From Episyrphus balteatus (Eukaryota; Arthropoda; Insecta; Diptera; Syrphidae): DNA of 64,000 bases. The position numbers and the translations under genes are program-made. Positions 46,960 through 59,342 of the stretch are shown here, one piece after another; the first letter of the stretch is position 1; every line of letters begins with the position of its first letter. A model generated the notes under the pieces. That model saw only the letters and a list, made by a program, of their open reading frames with translations, was not told the DNA's origin and did not search any database. The stretch covers positions 155,407,718 to 155,471,717 of the forward strand of contig NC_079134.1 of the NCBI RefSeq assembly GCF_945859705.1, given 5' to 3'.

Positions 46960-48260
46960 TGCCAAAATTGTTTCATTTACAATTTGGTACAATATTAAAA
47001 AAATTTAGACTTCATCTGCTTCAGTCAAAAATAGTGCCACTTTTGAACATTCAGCTTTTGGATTTGAATCCAATGATTTTCCGTCAAAATTAAGAATGTA
47101 TTCAAAATTTGGTACAAAATTTTAATTTTTTTTTTTTCAAAATATTGTGTGCCAAAGAAAATTAAGATAAGCTGAGCCTCATTTTAAAACTCTTAGAAGT
47201 TTAAAAAATTGGTTCATTTACAATTTGGTACAAGATGATGCCATTCTAGTTAAAAAAGTCCAAATTAAGTATTCATCTGCTTTAGTCAAAAATGGTGACA
47301 CTTTTGAACATTCAGCTTTTGGATTTCAATCCAATGATTTTCCGTCAAAATTTAGAATGAATTCAAAATTTGGTACAACATTTTAATGAAAATTTTGTAA
47401 CTTTTTCAAAAAACTTTATTCAAAAGAAAATTAAGATATGCTAAGCCTCATTTTAAAACTCCTACAAGTTTAAAAAATTGGTTCATTTACAATTTGGTAC
47501 AAGATGATGCATTTTTCATTAAAAAAGTCCAAATTTAGACTTCGCCTACCTTAGTCAAAAATGGTGCCACTTTTGAACATACAGCAATGATTTTCCGTCA
47601 AGATATAAAAGAAAATTAAGAGCCTCATTTTAAAACTCTTAGAAGTTGAAAAAATTGGTTAATTTACAATTTGGCACAAGATGATGTATTTTTGGTTAAA
47701 AGTTCAAATTTAGACTTAATCTGCTTTAGTCAAAAATGGTGCCACTTTTAAACATCCAGGAATTGGATTTGAATGCTAAATTTTCCATCAAAATTTTGAA
47801 AGGATTCAGATTTAGTACAAAATTTAAAAGAATTTTTTTTTACTGCTGAGCCTTAACTTTAAGACTCTTAAAAGTTTTAAAAATTGTTTCATTTACAATT
47901 TGGTACAAGATGATGTATTTTTGATCAAAAAAGTCCAAATTTTGACCTCATCTGCTCAAGTCAAAATTAGTGCTACTTTTCAACATCCAGCTATTGGATT
48001 TGAATCCAGTGATTTTCTGTCAAAATTTTGAATGGATTCAAAATTTGGTACAAAATTTTAATGAATAATTGGTAGCTTTTCCAAAAATTGTATGCCAAAG
48101 TAAATTAAGGTACGTTGAACCTTTACTTAAAGACTCTTAGAAGTTTTTAAAATTGGTTAATTTACAATTTGGTACAAAATAATGAATTCTAAGTAAAAAA
48201 ATGTCCAAATCTATACCTCAGTTGATTTAGTCATATTTTGTACAAAAAGCATTAGGAAAT
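46960..48260. repeat. 240-270-bp tandem repeat, block 2 (about 5 units)
   Basis: The TTTACAATTTGGTAC phrase recurs at 46977, 47218, 47486, 47663, 47892 and 48161, giving steps of 241, 268, 177, 229 and 269 bases. The third unit is shortened by an internal deletion. Units share GCCACTTTTGAACATTCAGC and GGATTTGAATCCAATGATTT blocks, and stop codons are scattered in all frames. It is the same repeat and orientation as block 1, which is separated by 2.9 kb of unrelated sequence. Confidence 0.9.
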
Positions 48261-49483
48261 ATTTACTTATAAATTTCCAAACATAGTAGGGAAAAATTTG
48301 GTATTGCACAGGTGACTTTGTTCCAAATTTGATTCCCCACTACAATACCACTACCCTAAGACCCAACATAAGGAAAAAAGGGCTCCAAACGATACACTTT
48401 TTCTTTCAGTTTTTCTCTTCTCTTTTTAAAGTTTCCAAAGGTGTCGAATGTGTGATAGTTGTTGAGTGTGTACTTCTACGGCTGTCGGCATATTATACCC
48501 AGTGGCTTATGTGTGCTCCCCAAAGCTGATATGAGAAGCTATATATCCCCCTCATCACTACACTGCACTCTGTCTTGGTGCAAAATAGGTCCATTAACAA
48601 CTCACTTTTTTAATGCTAATTAACTTTTTGTGCGACTTTTGGCGGATGCAATGTAGCGTTGGCGACGATGACAACACAACAACGAAGACGGACACACGGC
48701 AGCGGCAGCACGGAAAGACGGAAGGCCAGGAGCCACTGTCGTTGTTGTCGTCGCTCCAGTTGCAGTCTTTGTGTTCGCAATAAGGTGCCTTATTGCTTTT
48801 GCCAGAGCGGATGGGTGCTGATATAGTTGACAGCATCCGTGGTAGTGATTCAATTTTCCACGCTTCACACAAATTTGTTATGTATCTCGCATAGTAAAGG
48901 TACAGAGACATAGTTCGCATGCAAACAAAAAATAAGGTGGTGATGTGTTCTCCATTTATCGAGGGCAGTTAAAAAACGTGATGGGGATGCTTTTTTCTGT
49001 TGTTGGTTTTTGTGAATTTTACTTAAAGGAACTAATTGGGTCGTTTTAGTTGCTGATTTGTCGGTAAGGTAATTTAATTTTAATGAGACGTGGGAATGGG
49101 GTTTTGTTTTTGTGGCAATACAACTACACAAAGATATGATACTCTGGCTGGTGTGTTGTTAATGAGTTCCTTGTTTTTAACTGAAAATACACTTTGTTGC
49201 AATACTTTTGGTTGAGTTGGTAATTAAATATGTTCCGGGTGAAGAAGAAACTAAAATAAAATATAAAAAAGATTTCAACGGTAACAAATTTTTCTGAAGT
49301 CTTAAGAACACTAAGTTTGTCTTTTAATTAACATGTCTTATTTTAAGACTTCAAGGATAAAAAAACCTGGTTGTAAAGAGCTATGACTTTGTAGTTGACC
49401 AAAGAATTGACCTTCTTTTCCATGTGTGAGTATTAAATTCATTGATAAGCATCTGACAAAACTATTACACTCATTGCTACAAA
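48261..49483. other. Non-coding stretch with a less AT-rich island
   Basis: Bases 48620-48860 are less AT-rich, with GACGATGACAACACAACAACG-type triplet runs. Overlapping minus-strand frames there are open because of the triplets. No gene is recognised. Confidence 0.4.
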
Positions 49484-50955
49484 CTGGTATAATAACTGGT
49501 CTATTTTTTGGCCTTTCAGTTTTCTTTCATCAAACGTTTTTCTTTTTAAAAAGATTAAGCAAAATTAATGATTAAATTCATGCCTTAATTAGTATGAAAG
49601 AAGGAATCCGTCCTAAGAATGATGTAGGTTTAATATTAGGAAATGAAATGTGTATTTATTGATTAGTATAAACTGCAAAATCTTATCTTTTGTCATTTTA
49701 CTTGTGACCATCTTACTATTTTTGAATCTGCGAGTTGGTATTATATGGTCTTTATGTAAAGAATTTTTCTTTGGCTTACATGGCAAGATATAGCATAAAT
49801 ATAACTGATTGGTATAAACTGAAAAGAATCGATAGTTTTTAAAAACTCTCGTTTTTAAATCGTGGCATTATAAAATCTAGCTAAAATCTTAATACATCAT
49901 TATTGGTATAGATTACTATGTGATCAAAAACTCAACATTTTATTCCTATTTAAGAGCTTGCTGATTGGTATAAACTGATCGACTATGAGTAAAAATAAAT
50001 TCAAGGAACCAGAAATACCTAAAATTGTGTTTTTGTTGATATGTTTTTTCTTCTTTGCCTAAAAACCACCTAATAAGCATTGTTTTTTGTTAGCATTTCT
50101 GATTGGTATAAATTGATTTCAGACAAAGATATTATAAATTTGAAGTCTAGTCTTTTCGTTTGCATATATATGTATCTTATAATATTTAAAAAAATATAAT
50201 GAGTTAAATTGAAAAGTGGGATTACTTTTTGTTTTCTGAATGGTATAAAATGTCTTACACAGATCAATACATGAACCTAAAGCTATTGTTATTCATTTGT
50301 TCTCTGAGTAGCTCCTTTATACTGTTTCAAAACTCAAGTAAAATCTTCTTTTCCACCTATGGTTTGATATAAATTATTGTTATTTGTATAAAGTTGTTCA
50401 GATCGAACAGAAACAATTAAGCAAGGTATAAAAGAGAAGATTTAAAATATGAAATGATGGACATTCAAATCTATTTTAATGAACTGGCAAAGTTTCATCA
50501 ACAATTGAATAATTGGTATAAAATGCTCAAATGTAAATAAGGGACAAATAGACAGACATCAGCAATTTTAAGATCTTAAATCCAAGAGTTTTTATTTGCA
50601 GGAAGCAAAAAAAAAATTGTATTGATTCTAATTTGTTTGTTTCCAAGGATTGGTATAAAAATTAATTACTTTTTAATAATAAGAAAAATCCATATTCCGT
50701 CTTTTTTTTTCAAATTAATATTTTTACTTAACTTAAGGCATTAACTTGAAGTTGATAATGAGTAATGTCAATATCTGTGTACGCACGCAGTAATTGGTAT
50801 AAACTGGTCTTATGTTGAAGTAAGTAAATGGCAATTAAAAAGATATGTTTTGAATACAAGAAGTAGAATATATTTCAGTATTTTTTTTTTTTTATTTCTT
50901 AAAACTGTTTTTTGTACCCGCTTATTGATAGTTTTGCTTATTGGTATAAACTAGT
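49484..50955. repeat. Degenerate array of a GATTGGTATAAACTG box every ~140 bp
   Basis: A box close to GATTGGTATAAACTG occurs at 49484, 49661, 49807, 49963, 50101, 50238, 50381, 50511, 50649, 50792 and 50939, with one extra at 49901. Steps are mostly 130-156 bases (first step 177). The sequence between boxes is weakly similar at best (for example GTCT following the box at 49498, 50806 and 50953), so this is either a very old satellite with one preserved box or a spaced array of binding sites. All boxes are on the same strand. Confidence 0.8.
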
Positions 50956-53677
50956 CTGAAATGAAAAATCCAGTTTAATATCATAAGTTAAACGCCATAT
51001 CTTTTCATGTTTTTGAAATTCCAAATTTATGGATTCATACAAATACACTCGTCTGAAAATGAAGAGGACTTTGAGAAGAAAATATTTGGACTTCAAACTG
51101 TAAATTCCTGTGTTTTCTAAAAACAAAACTTAAAGTTTTCTTGTCAAGAATCCTTGGTATCTGGCAACATTTCTCATCAAATTTTCTGTATACTGCAATT
51201 TAATCTTCCTTGTCAACAATTTGTATATAAAAAAAACGTTTGCAATTCCAATTAAATGACTGCATGTATCTTTTCGCACACAAGGTGAAAATATTCTCAC
51301 AAAAATCATTAAACAAAAATTAAACTCAATTACACCATACCGCAACATTTTTAATTGGCCTTCATCAAACGTGCTGCAATGTCCCGGCCCAGTGTATTTA
51401 AACTTAAACTCTACAAATCACAAAATTGCCACTCTACCAATACCGCACGCATTGCCAACTTTTTATATAGAATAGGTTCCTCATATTTGCCAACAATCTC
51501 TGTGTCATTATAACCAGTTGTTATTATTTTTGTTGTTACTGGAAAATAAGACAGCATAATTCACTTTACCAACATTCCAAGTTGGCAACTAACACAAACG
51601 AACAAAAATGTGCGTTCCGGGACACCAAATGTCAAAACAGATCAACTTAAATTTAATTGACAACAATCACTGCAAGGAGTTTATAGTGGGGCAATGAAAG
51701 AAATAAAAAATGACAAAATGTATCTACTGTGTGCATAAAATCCGGCATACTTTTTTGAACTTTGAAGGACACACACAATAATTATTATGTGTGCGTATCT
51801 GGTAAGGAAAAAAATAAAAGCAGATGAACCAGAGACAACTTCAGTGCACAGTCAATCAATTGCGATCATGATCAAGAATCATGACAGCGCAAAATCGTCA
51901 TACTCTAGGATGTCAATATAGCAATTTAATCCCGCACCACTTCTAAGTAGAAGAATCACAAAAATTAACCTCTTTGTCATCATCCAGTGAACGCACAAAC
52001 GCACCCATGATGTCTGACAGATGGATGACAGTCTTATTAAGTTCATTTAATTTGACGGCCCATATTGTGATGGCGTCACAAAGAATTACTTGATCGGAGT
52101 TCTTAGAATTATTGTCATTTTGTCGTTAAAAGTTTTAAGTGATCGACAAAAGAAAGTCTGGAAAGATCGCAACAATCACAATATAAAATGGGTCAATTGG
52201 CATTTGTATAATAAACTTGACAGTTCGAAATGTCAAATGAGAGTGTGTGAATTGGATTTTCTTTTTTTAAACTAGGTAAAGCTTCATTCTTATTAAATGT
52301 GATACTTCGCCATCATACTTTTTTGTTATAAACAAAAAAAAATTTACATGACCGTTGTTGGGCGCCAGTTTGGTAGCCGTTATGAGTTGATTCACTTGAC
52401 ATGAATATCAAATGAGAGTGTGAATTCCATATCCTATGAATTGCACTCTAAGTTCAATCTTCAATTTTACTCCACAACACGTTTTGCCATGGCCATCACA
52501 TAGTAGCTCAGTTCGACCGTGGTTGTTGGAAAACCAACAAAAAAAAATAGCAATCTTTAAATCGGGAATTCTAGTCACGATCGACGCTGTTGAAGTTCTT
52601 GAAACTCTTCACATTGTTTATGCAAATCTTATGAAGTAACCAAACAAACCATTAGCCATTTAAGACTTTAAAGTCAGTAACTGATTTTATTCGCGAATAT
52701 ACCTACAATCTCATGTGTCACAGAGGGTTCTTAAATCTTTCGAGCTAAAGCTAATTTACATCCCAAAAAGCTTTTGTGTTAAAGATGGCAATTAATTCAA
52801 TCAAAATGGTCATATAATATCGGTTTCGTCGCCGCCGCAACATTGCCAGCTGCATTTTATGCAATTTAACTGCATTCACACTTTTGTTTGAATGCATATA
52901 TGTGTGAGGCCAAGCCTATTCTATGGCGATGTCATTATCGTGACACCTTTGGCATTTATTGTTGGTGGCGACGATGATGATGGTGACGGCGGCAATGTGA
53001 CGAAGAAACAACACAACGTTGTTGGAGATGAGCAAAGAATTGATAGTATAATCGATTAATCAGATAGCTAGTTCTGTGTAAGAAGTTTGTATTGTTTTCA
53101 AAAAGTAAAGACTCTTGATTGAAAATTTTTTGGTGGAATGCGTTGCTTAAAAGAGGCACATAAAGTGGGTGCAGCTTTGTCCATAATGTAAACCCTCGCA
53201 GAATATCAAGATAAAGTAAGACATTGAGACTTCATAAAAACCATAAAAAAGTATGACTGATTGACAGTCAGATTTTTATTAATGACTTCTGATTGTCATA
53301 CTTAATGTAAGACAATTGCTCAAAAACAAACACAAATTTGTAAAGATAGGTACATATACTTTTTGAGAATGCTGTCTTGATTTTTTGTTTTTGTAAAATT
53401 TTTTATTTAAAAATTTATATTTTGTGTGTGGGTTATTTTGAAAATCAAAATCATAAGGCAAATTAATTTTGCGATATTTGACAGCACTGGAAAAAATGTA
53501 CATGACGTTAAGCACAATTAATAAGAACTTTTTTGTTTGACACTTGCGTTTCTTGTTGCAAGGTTAATGTTCTTGAAAACTTGTTTACTCAGCTTTTAAT
53601 ATTGATCTTGACTGCTTCAATTAGTTGGTATTTAAAAAAAACAACGAACCGTAGAGTCATCTTAAAAAAGAAAAAAG
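50956..53677. other. AT-rich non-coding stretch
   Basis: No gene is recognised. Bases 52820-53010 are less AT-rich, with GATGATGATGG-type triplets. Frames of 60-78 codons lack domains. Confidence 0.5.
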
Positions 53678-54125
53678 GAAATATTTTATAAGTCACTCGA
53701 ATCAATGAGAATCAACAAGAACGAACCTCTTTATTTTTTGTTTTGTTTTTATGAATGCTTATTTTCATTGAATGGATTTGATCTTGTTTTCACGCATTAT
53801 TTTAAAGAATTTCAACTTTGAAACTGTTTTTGTCCATCATTTATTAAATTCTGAAAAAAAATGGCAAACAAATATTTGATAAATCACTCGAATCGATGAG
53901 AATCAACAAGAACGAAATTCTTTATTTTTTGTTTTTTTTAATGTTTAGAATGTTTAGTGTCAGTGTAAAGAATTTCAACTTTAAAACTGTTTCTATTATA
54001 ATTCAAGAAATATTTTATTAGTCACTCGAATCGATGAGAATCAACAAGAACTAACCTTTTAATTTTTTGTTTTTATAAATGTTTAGTGTCATTGAATAGA
54101 TTTGATTTAGTTTTCAAACATGGTT
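53678..54125. repeat. Three-copy tandem repeat around GTCACTCGAATCGATGAG
   Basis: Three units start near 53678, 53870 and 54007 (steps of about 192 and 137). Each contains an AAATATTT phrase, TCACTCGAATCGATGAGAAT (CAATGAG in the first), then CAACAAGAAC, a T-rich stretch with TTTTTGTTTT, and in part TTTAGTGTCA...TTGAATGGATTTGAT. The middle unit is shortened. Not coding. Confidence 0.85.
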
Positions 54126-54952
54126 TTAATGTTTTTTCTCAGCATTTTCCATATAATTCCATAGTTCCAATTTTTTTTTTTTTTTTTTTTTTTGTGAAGA
54201 GAAAAAAAAAACAAAAGTATTTCAATTAATTGAATATCTGCAACAACCACTTTCAACTCATAATTGTATGGTATCTATTTTGCAAAAAAAAGAACACTCA
54301 TATAAAACAATTCAAGTAATATGCAAATTTTTTCGAAAAAATTTAAGAGGTGCAGTAATTCTCTACAAGACAATGCACTCTAAAACAAAACACAAAAAAA
54401 AACATTTTTTGGACCATATTCGTGTTGTAACTGACCGTTGAGCTTGAATTTATTTTAATTTGCATAGTGAAAGGAAATCACGCGAAAATTAAAAACGAAA
54501 AGAAACAAAAAATACTAAAACAATAACCTTAAAAATGGACATAAGTAAAAAATTTTTAAATTGGAAGGAAGAAGAATTAATTGGAGTTATGAATATGCAA
54601 AAATGTAAATGCAGATAAATTTTTCTGTTATGATGATGATGATGATTGTTGTAAAAATTTCATTTTCTCATGTCCAAATTGATCATCATGATGTGCGAGA
54701 AAATACAGTAATTTAGTTGGCTATTAATTAATGTAAATTAACAATTTAAGACGGATTGTTACTGAGTTTGTTTCTTAATTTGCAAAACGAATCCGTGAGA
54801 TAGATGAAGATAATTATTTCGATTCACAAAGCCTCTACAATAACATACATAAATGTTGATGGCCCGATTAGTAGCTATACCTACACAAAAAATAAAAAAA
54901 AAATTATCTTTACAGTACAAAACAGCTCCTGAAACATTTCTGTAAATTAATA
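54126..54952. other. AT-rich non-coding stretch with a T run
   Basis: Contains a T run of 23 (54171-54193) and a GATGATGATGAT run near 54635. No gene is seen. Its last nine bases (54944-54952, AAATTAATA) are the left target duplication of the foldback element. Confidence 0.55.
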
Positions 54953-54957
54953 AGGTC

Positions 54958-57900
54958 CGTCAAGATAGCACCCACACCCCCAAATTTCCAAAATCTGAGT
55001 ATGCAGAATTTTAGTGTTAATTTGTTGCTAATTAGTTGCTCTAATCTTGAATTTGTTGCTCCATGATTTGACCATAAAATCGGCTGCAACAGATGCAGTT
55101 TTGTGGAGACTTTTTATCTATGATCTTTTTTAAAAAACTAAAGATGCCAAATAATAAACATGATGTGATACTCTGCAAAAAGTTACATTAAAACTTTAAA
55201 TCGCAATCCATTCCGGTATTATAGGCCAAAAACTAGTTTTTGATGACGTCACTTCGACAAAAAAAAGTAGCACCTCAACGAATTAAATCCAAAAATCTGA
55301 AAAATCAGAAATTTGATTCTCCTGTGATGTTTAGATCTAATTTAGATACTAAATTTTTCCATTACGTACCTATATAGGTAGGTCCTACCTAACTAACAAA
55401 AATATATCACATCCATAACACTGCACAACAAGGTTTTGGATGAATAAACTATACAATACTTTTCCAATGGTTTTTGGTGTGCTGAACTCGAATCTGGAGT
55501 CAGAAATATTCTATCAGCTCTAGTTTTTGAAATATTGCCATTAGAAAATGCAAAAACACTTTTTTTGGCTGATAGCTCTGGTCAAATTTGACTTTTTTTA
55601 TTATAAATAAACCAAACTATACTTTTCCAAAAGTTTTTGGGGTGCTTAACTCGAATATGAAGTCAGAAATATTCTATCAGTCTTAGTTCTTGAAATATTG
55701 CCGTTAGAACTTGCGAAAAAAACGTGTTTTGGCTGTTTTTGAGGTAATGCTTAGATGTGAGGTACCTTATTTTATCATAAGTTTTAACGGTTTCTATAAG
55801 AACTGTTTTTCTTCTTTGAAAATCTGTATAAATCTTTCCGATATCTGTTTTATAGTCTGGGATATCTTAAGTTTAAGTACGTGTGTTTTTGCTTATTTTA
55901 TCAATAACGTTATTTTCAAACTGCAGTAACTTCAAATTAAAATATCTCGGATTATAAAAAAGATATCGCAAAGATAAAAACAGATTTTTAAAGAAGAAAG
56001 GCAATTATTATACAAACATTCACAAAAAGTGTTCCAAAAAATTCCCACACATTGCAACACAACTTCAGAAACAGGTGTTTTTGCATTTTCTAACGGTAAT
56101 ATTTAAAAAACGGGAGCTGATAGAATATTTCTGAATTCGGATTCGAGTTCAGCACACCAAAAACCTTTGGAAAAGTATTGTTTGGTTAATTCATCATACA
56201 AAAAGCTTAATTTTGTTGTGCAGTGTAATACCTATGTATAAATTTCAAAAATCTGAGTAGGTATACCTACCTACAGATATTACTTGCTACAACCAATAAC
56301 CACTTAAGGCGAAAAAGAAAACAAAAATTAGGTCTAACTATAATGCTCCGCATTTTTAAATGTGAATACACCTTAGCAAAAACAGCTCAATCTTTTCTTA
56401 ATTCGATGTAGATGGTTTTAATTTATCATAGTTAAAAAATTAGGAAGACGAGACTTTTAATTGGAAAGCATCATTAGCGCACTCAAACATTTTTGGCTTT
56501 ACTCACTAAGTTCCTAAAGGCCTCAATCCCACATTTGACCCCTCTTATATTGCCCAATGTTTTCAAAATTGAAATTGAATTTTAAAAATTAAGCACTCAG
56601 TTGTTTCAAACAAAGGAATATGATAACAATAAGCATTATTGTTACAATTTCTTGAATTTTTAAAAACTTGTACAAATTGTGAATAGTGTGGGTATTTGTA
56701 TCCTAAAATTTTTATGCATTTTTCCGTCGGCTAATTTTATCTATATATAGCCTTAATTTTGGAGAGATGCATTTCACATTCATTTAATTTCATTTACTAC
56801 CACTATTACATTTCTAGAACCCTCAACGCTCTTCATCCAATCAGATCCCTACCAGGGATGGGACTTTGCTGCAATTGCAGTAGATCGACTGCATTTTTTT
56901 AAAGAAACAAATCTACTGCCTTTAAATAAAATCTACTGCACTTTTTGTTTTAAAATAAATCAGAGAGTTTCATATGAACAAGATTTCACCCGAAAAAATT
57001 CAATTTTTCAATTTTACTTTTACCTTATTATAAGTTCCGTGCGGAAAGTTGTTCACGTTCAGAAAACTCCCCGTAGTTTGAACTTTTTTTTCAGGTAATG
57101 AGTGAGGTAGTCGACAGGTCTTTTCTAACTAAAATTTTAGTAACGCACAAAGGAACTAGTTTTGCCGAAAATGTTAATTCCATTCGGGGGAAACTAACAA
57201 TAGTTTTTTAAACTCTATGCGAACAAAAATGTTTCGGGTTGAAAATTTCTACGTGAATCTCATGTAAAAATGTTATGAACATATTATTTTTGTTTCATCG
57301 TGTTTCTGAATGCAGTCAATGCATACATTTTTGTTTTGTTCTGTTTTTGTTATTTTTTCTTAAAAAGAAATAAATGTTAAGTTTTTGTTAATTTTTACGA
57401 AATTGTATCGAAATATAAAAATCTACTGCGTTAAAAATGAATCTACTGCGTTATTTGATCAAATCTACTTCGACATTTTTTTCAAAAAGTCCCATCCCTG
57501 ATCCCTACCTATTTTTTTTAAACAAACAAAATAAAAATTTATCTACCTATACTAAATAAAAAAAATCACACATTGATTTTCTTAAGAATAATCGCGTGTG
57601 TATACGTTGATTTTAATTTTGGCTCCGCCCTCGACGGCTACTTTGATGAAAATACACTATCCAAATCAGCAATACCTACACGCCTACACCCTGAAATGTT
57701 TCTTTCTTTAGTGCTTTAGTCGGTTTCAGAACTGCTCTGAGGTAAGTATGATTTGCGTTCTCTCGAGTCAAAAATATTATGACTAAGGTATATACATACA
57801 TATACACATAGATATAGCTCGTAGGGTCTTTCTTAATTTCATGTGGATTTTAAATGTTGATATTAGTATGAAAGTTTTTTTTTCTTTACTTTACGATAAA

Positions 57901-58441
57901 AATCGTTGCATACCTTAAGGGAAACAGTAAGAAAGTAAGTATTTTAAGCCCTGATTTTTAAATCGTTAGTAAGACTATGAGAAAAATAAATTTCATTATA
58001 AAAAGATGGGTGGCATAACAGCTAACATAAATTTTCTTTATTTTTTAAACTTGGTTTTCTTTTGTTTGATATTATAAGAACTATGAAATTATACAGTCTA
58101 TCTAAAAAATTATCTTGAGTGAAAGGGTGATTTTTATTAAATGGTAGGTATCCTAACTAATTCATTTTCTCATGGAAATTCCGAATAAAGTAAGTCTATA
58201 CATTTTTTTTCATGTGATAGGGTGTTTTTTTAGGTCTAGAGAAGATGTGGGTTTATTTGAAAAAATGAGTAATAATAGTGGTATTCTATTGAAATTCAGC
58301 AATTATGGTACTTTTCCGATTGGAAACAATAAACTAAAGTTCCTATAATAATAGGTAAAAAGGGTGTTTTTTTTTTTGTAGTGAAAACAAAATTGATGGG
58401 CTACCCTAATGAAATTTGGTAAAAACCTTGTATTAGCTATA
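54958..58441 (+). repeat. Left arm of the 2.83-kb inverted repeat
   Basis: It pairs with 59343-62171. Outside the hAT-type insertion the coordinates of paired bases sum to about 117128 (outer part) or 117784 (inner part). The difference of 656 equals the insertion plus its duplicated target. Without it the arm is 2828 bp against 2829 bp on the right. Only scattered single-base differences were noticed. The inner edge is at CTTGTATTAGCTATA. Confidence 0.93.
56853..57500. mobile_element. 648-bp hAT-type MITE inserted in the left arm
   Basis: Ends are CAGGGATGGGACTTT and its exact reverse complement. It is flanked by 8-bp duplications ATCCCTAC (56845-56852 and 57501-57508). The opposite arm (about 60275-60290) has a single copy of the target and no insertion, giving a direct empty site. 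Subterminal ATCTACTGC repeats occur at both sides (56880-56942 and 57420-57475), typical of hAT transposase-binding zones. There is no coding frame. A TTTTTTTTCAGGTAATG phrase at 57085-57098 resembles a weak splice ratchet but lies inside this element. Confidence 0.96.
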
Positions 58442-58468
58442 GAACGCCATAACCACTCGGCCACATCG
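58442..58468 (-). other. tRNA-Ser-like 5' fragment (A box only)
   Basis: The minus strand reads GTGGCCGAGTGGTTATGGCG, very close to the D-arm and internal promoter A box of eukaryotic tRNA-Ser genes. Sequence beyond GGCGTTC enters the inverted arm and has no anticodon stem or B box, so this is at most a truncated tRNA gene or the head of a tRNA-derived SINE. It abuts the arm boundary at 58441, which suggests that a breakpoint or insertion occurred there. Confidence 0.45.
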
Positions 58469-59342
58469 TCAAGTTGTGGAAAGCCGGCAGATTGTAGTTA
58501 AAGTCAAATCAAATTCAAAAATGATTAAAACATTTGTTTGTAAGTTAATTTTGGGGGTAACTCAGTATTAAGCTTCACAATATTTATATAGAAAAAGTGT
58601 TAAGTGCAAAAATGCATTTCATCCGTTGGTAAAGAACATGAATATTTTTACCTTAATAGAGGTTGGAAACCGACTTAAAAAAAATCATTTCACAGTTGTA
58701 GATTTAGATGTAATTACTGTTACTGGTAGGTACCTTTTATTTTCATAAAAGCAGAGGATTACTCTCGAAGCGAGTTTGATTTTTTTTTATTTCGAATAGG
58801 TAGTTAAAAATGTATTTTGTTTGTTAAAAAAAAGTAAATCACGACCTGATTGAATGAAAAGCCTTGAGGTCATAAGCTGTAAGAAAGGCAGTAAATGAAA
58901 AGGACTGTGAAGTTTAAATGAGCCTGCGAAAAAAAACATCAACATGTAAACAAATGTAAGCAATTTGTACGAGATCTTAAAGGTTTTTCTAGGAGAATCA
59001 AGATATTGTAACCACAAATGCTTATTGTTGTCATATTAGGTACATAGGTACTAGGTATGTTTGAAAAAAAAAACTGAGTACAAAATATAGTGTTTTTATA
59101 AAAAAAAATTTGGTCAAAGGGAGTTTTTTCGAAGAGATAATAAAATGTGCCAATGATTCATTTACTTTTTGTTTCGATGACAAATTGAACGTTTATACCT
59201 ACTATCTAGGTACTTAGGTAAGTTCTTAGACGTTATACACGGTTCATTGGCTTTTTGGGACCAATTACTGTCTATTTGCAAAAAACACCCTTTCACACTC
59301 AATTTTTTTTTATACTTACTAAAACTCTTTAGTATTGCTTTA
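58442..59342. other. 901-bp unique spacer of the foldback element
   Basis: This is the only part of the element present once. It holds a tRNA-like fragment at its left edge, a 76-codon minus-strand frame (58787-59017) without recognised domain, and several TAGGTAC phrases near 58728-58734, 59038-59055 and 59208-59217. No transposase motif was recognised, so the element is probably non-autonomous. Confidence 0.7.

Noticed and set aside
49484..50955. Superficial resemblance to a CRISPR array (repeat plus spacer).
   Set aside because: The boxes are short and degenerate, the intervals are about 125 bp, and the context is clearly eukaryotic.
55711..55929. 72-codon frame present in both foldback arms.
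   Set aside because: The duplicate exists because the arms are identical. The mirrored copy starts later, and no family is recognised.
57080..57105. Third recursive-like splice motif TTTTTTTTCAGGTAATG.
   Set aside because: It lies inside a young hAT-type insertion and its 5' splice site is weaker, so it is unlikely to be a conserved ratchet site.
57735..57750. GAGGTAAGTATG in the foldback arm as a splice ratchet.
   Set aside because: It is a good 5' splice-site match, but the upstream sequence is not a pyrimidine tract ending in CAG, and it is mirrored in the other arm.
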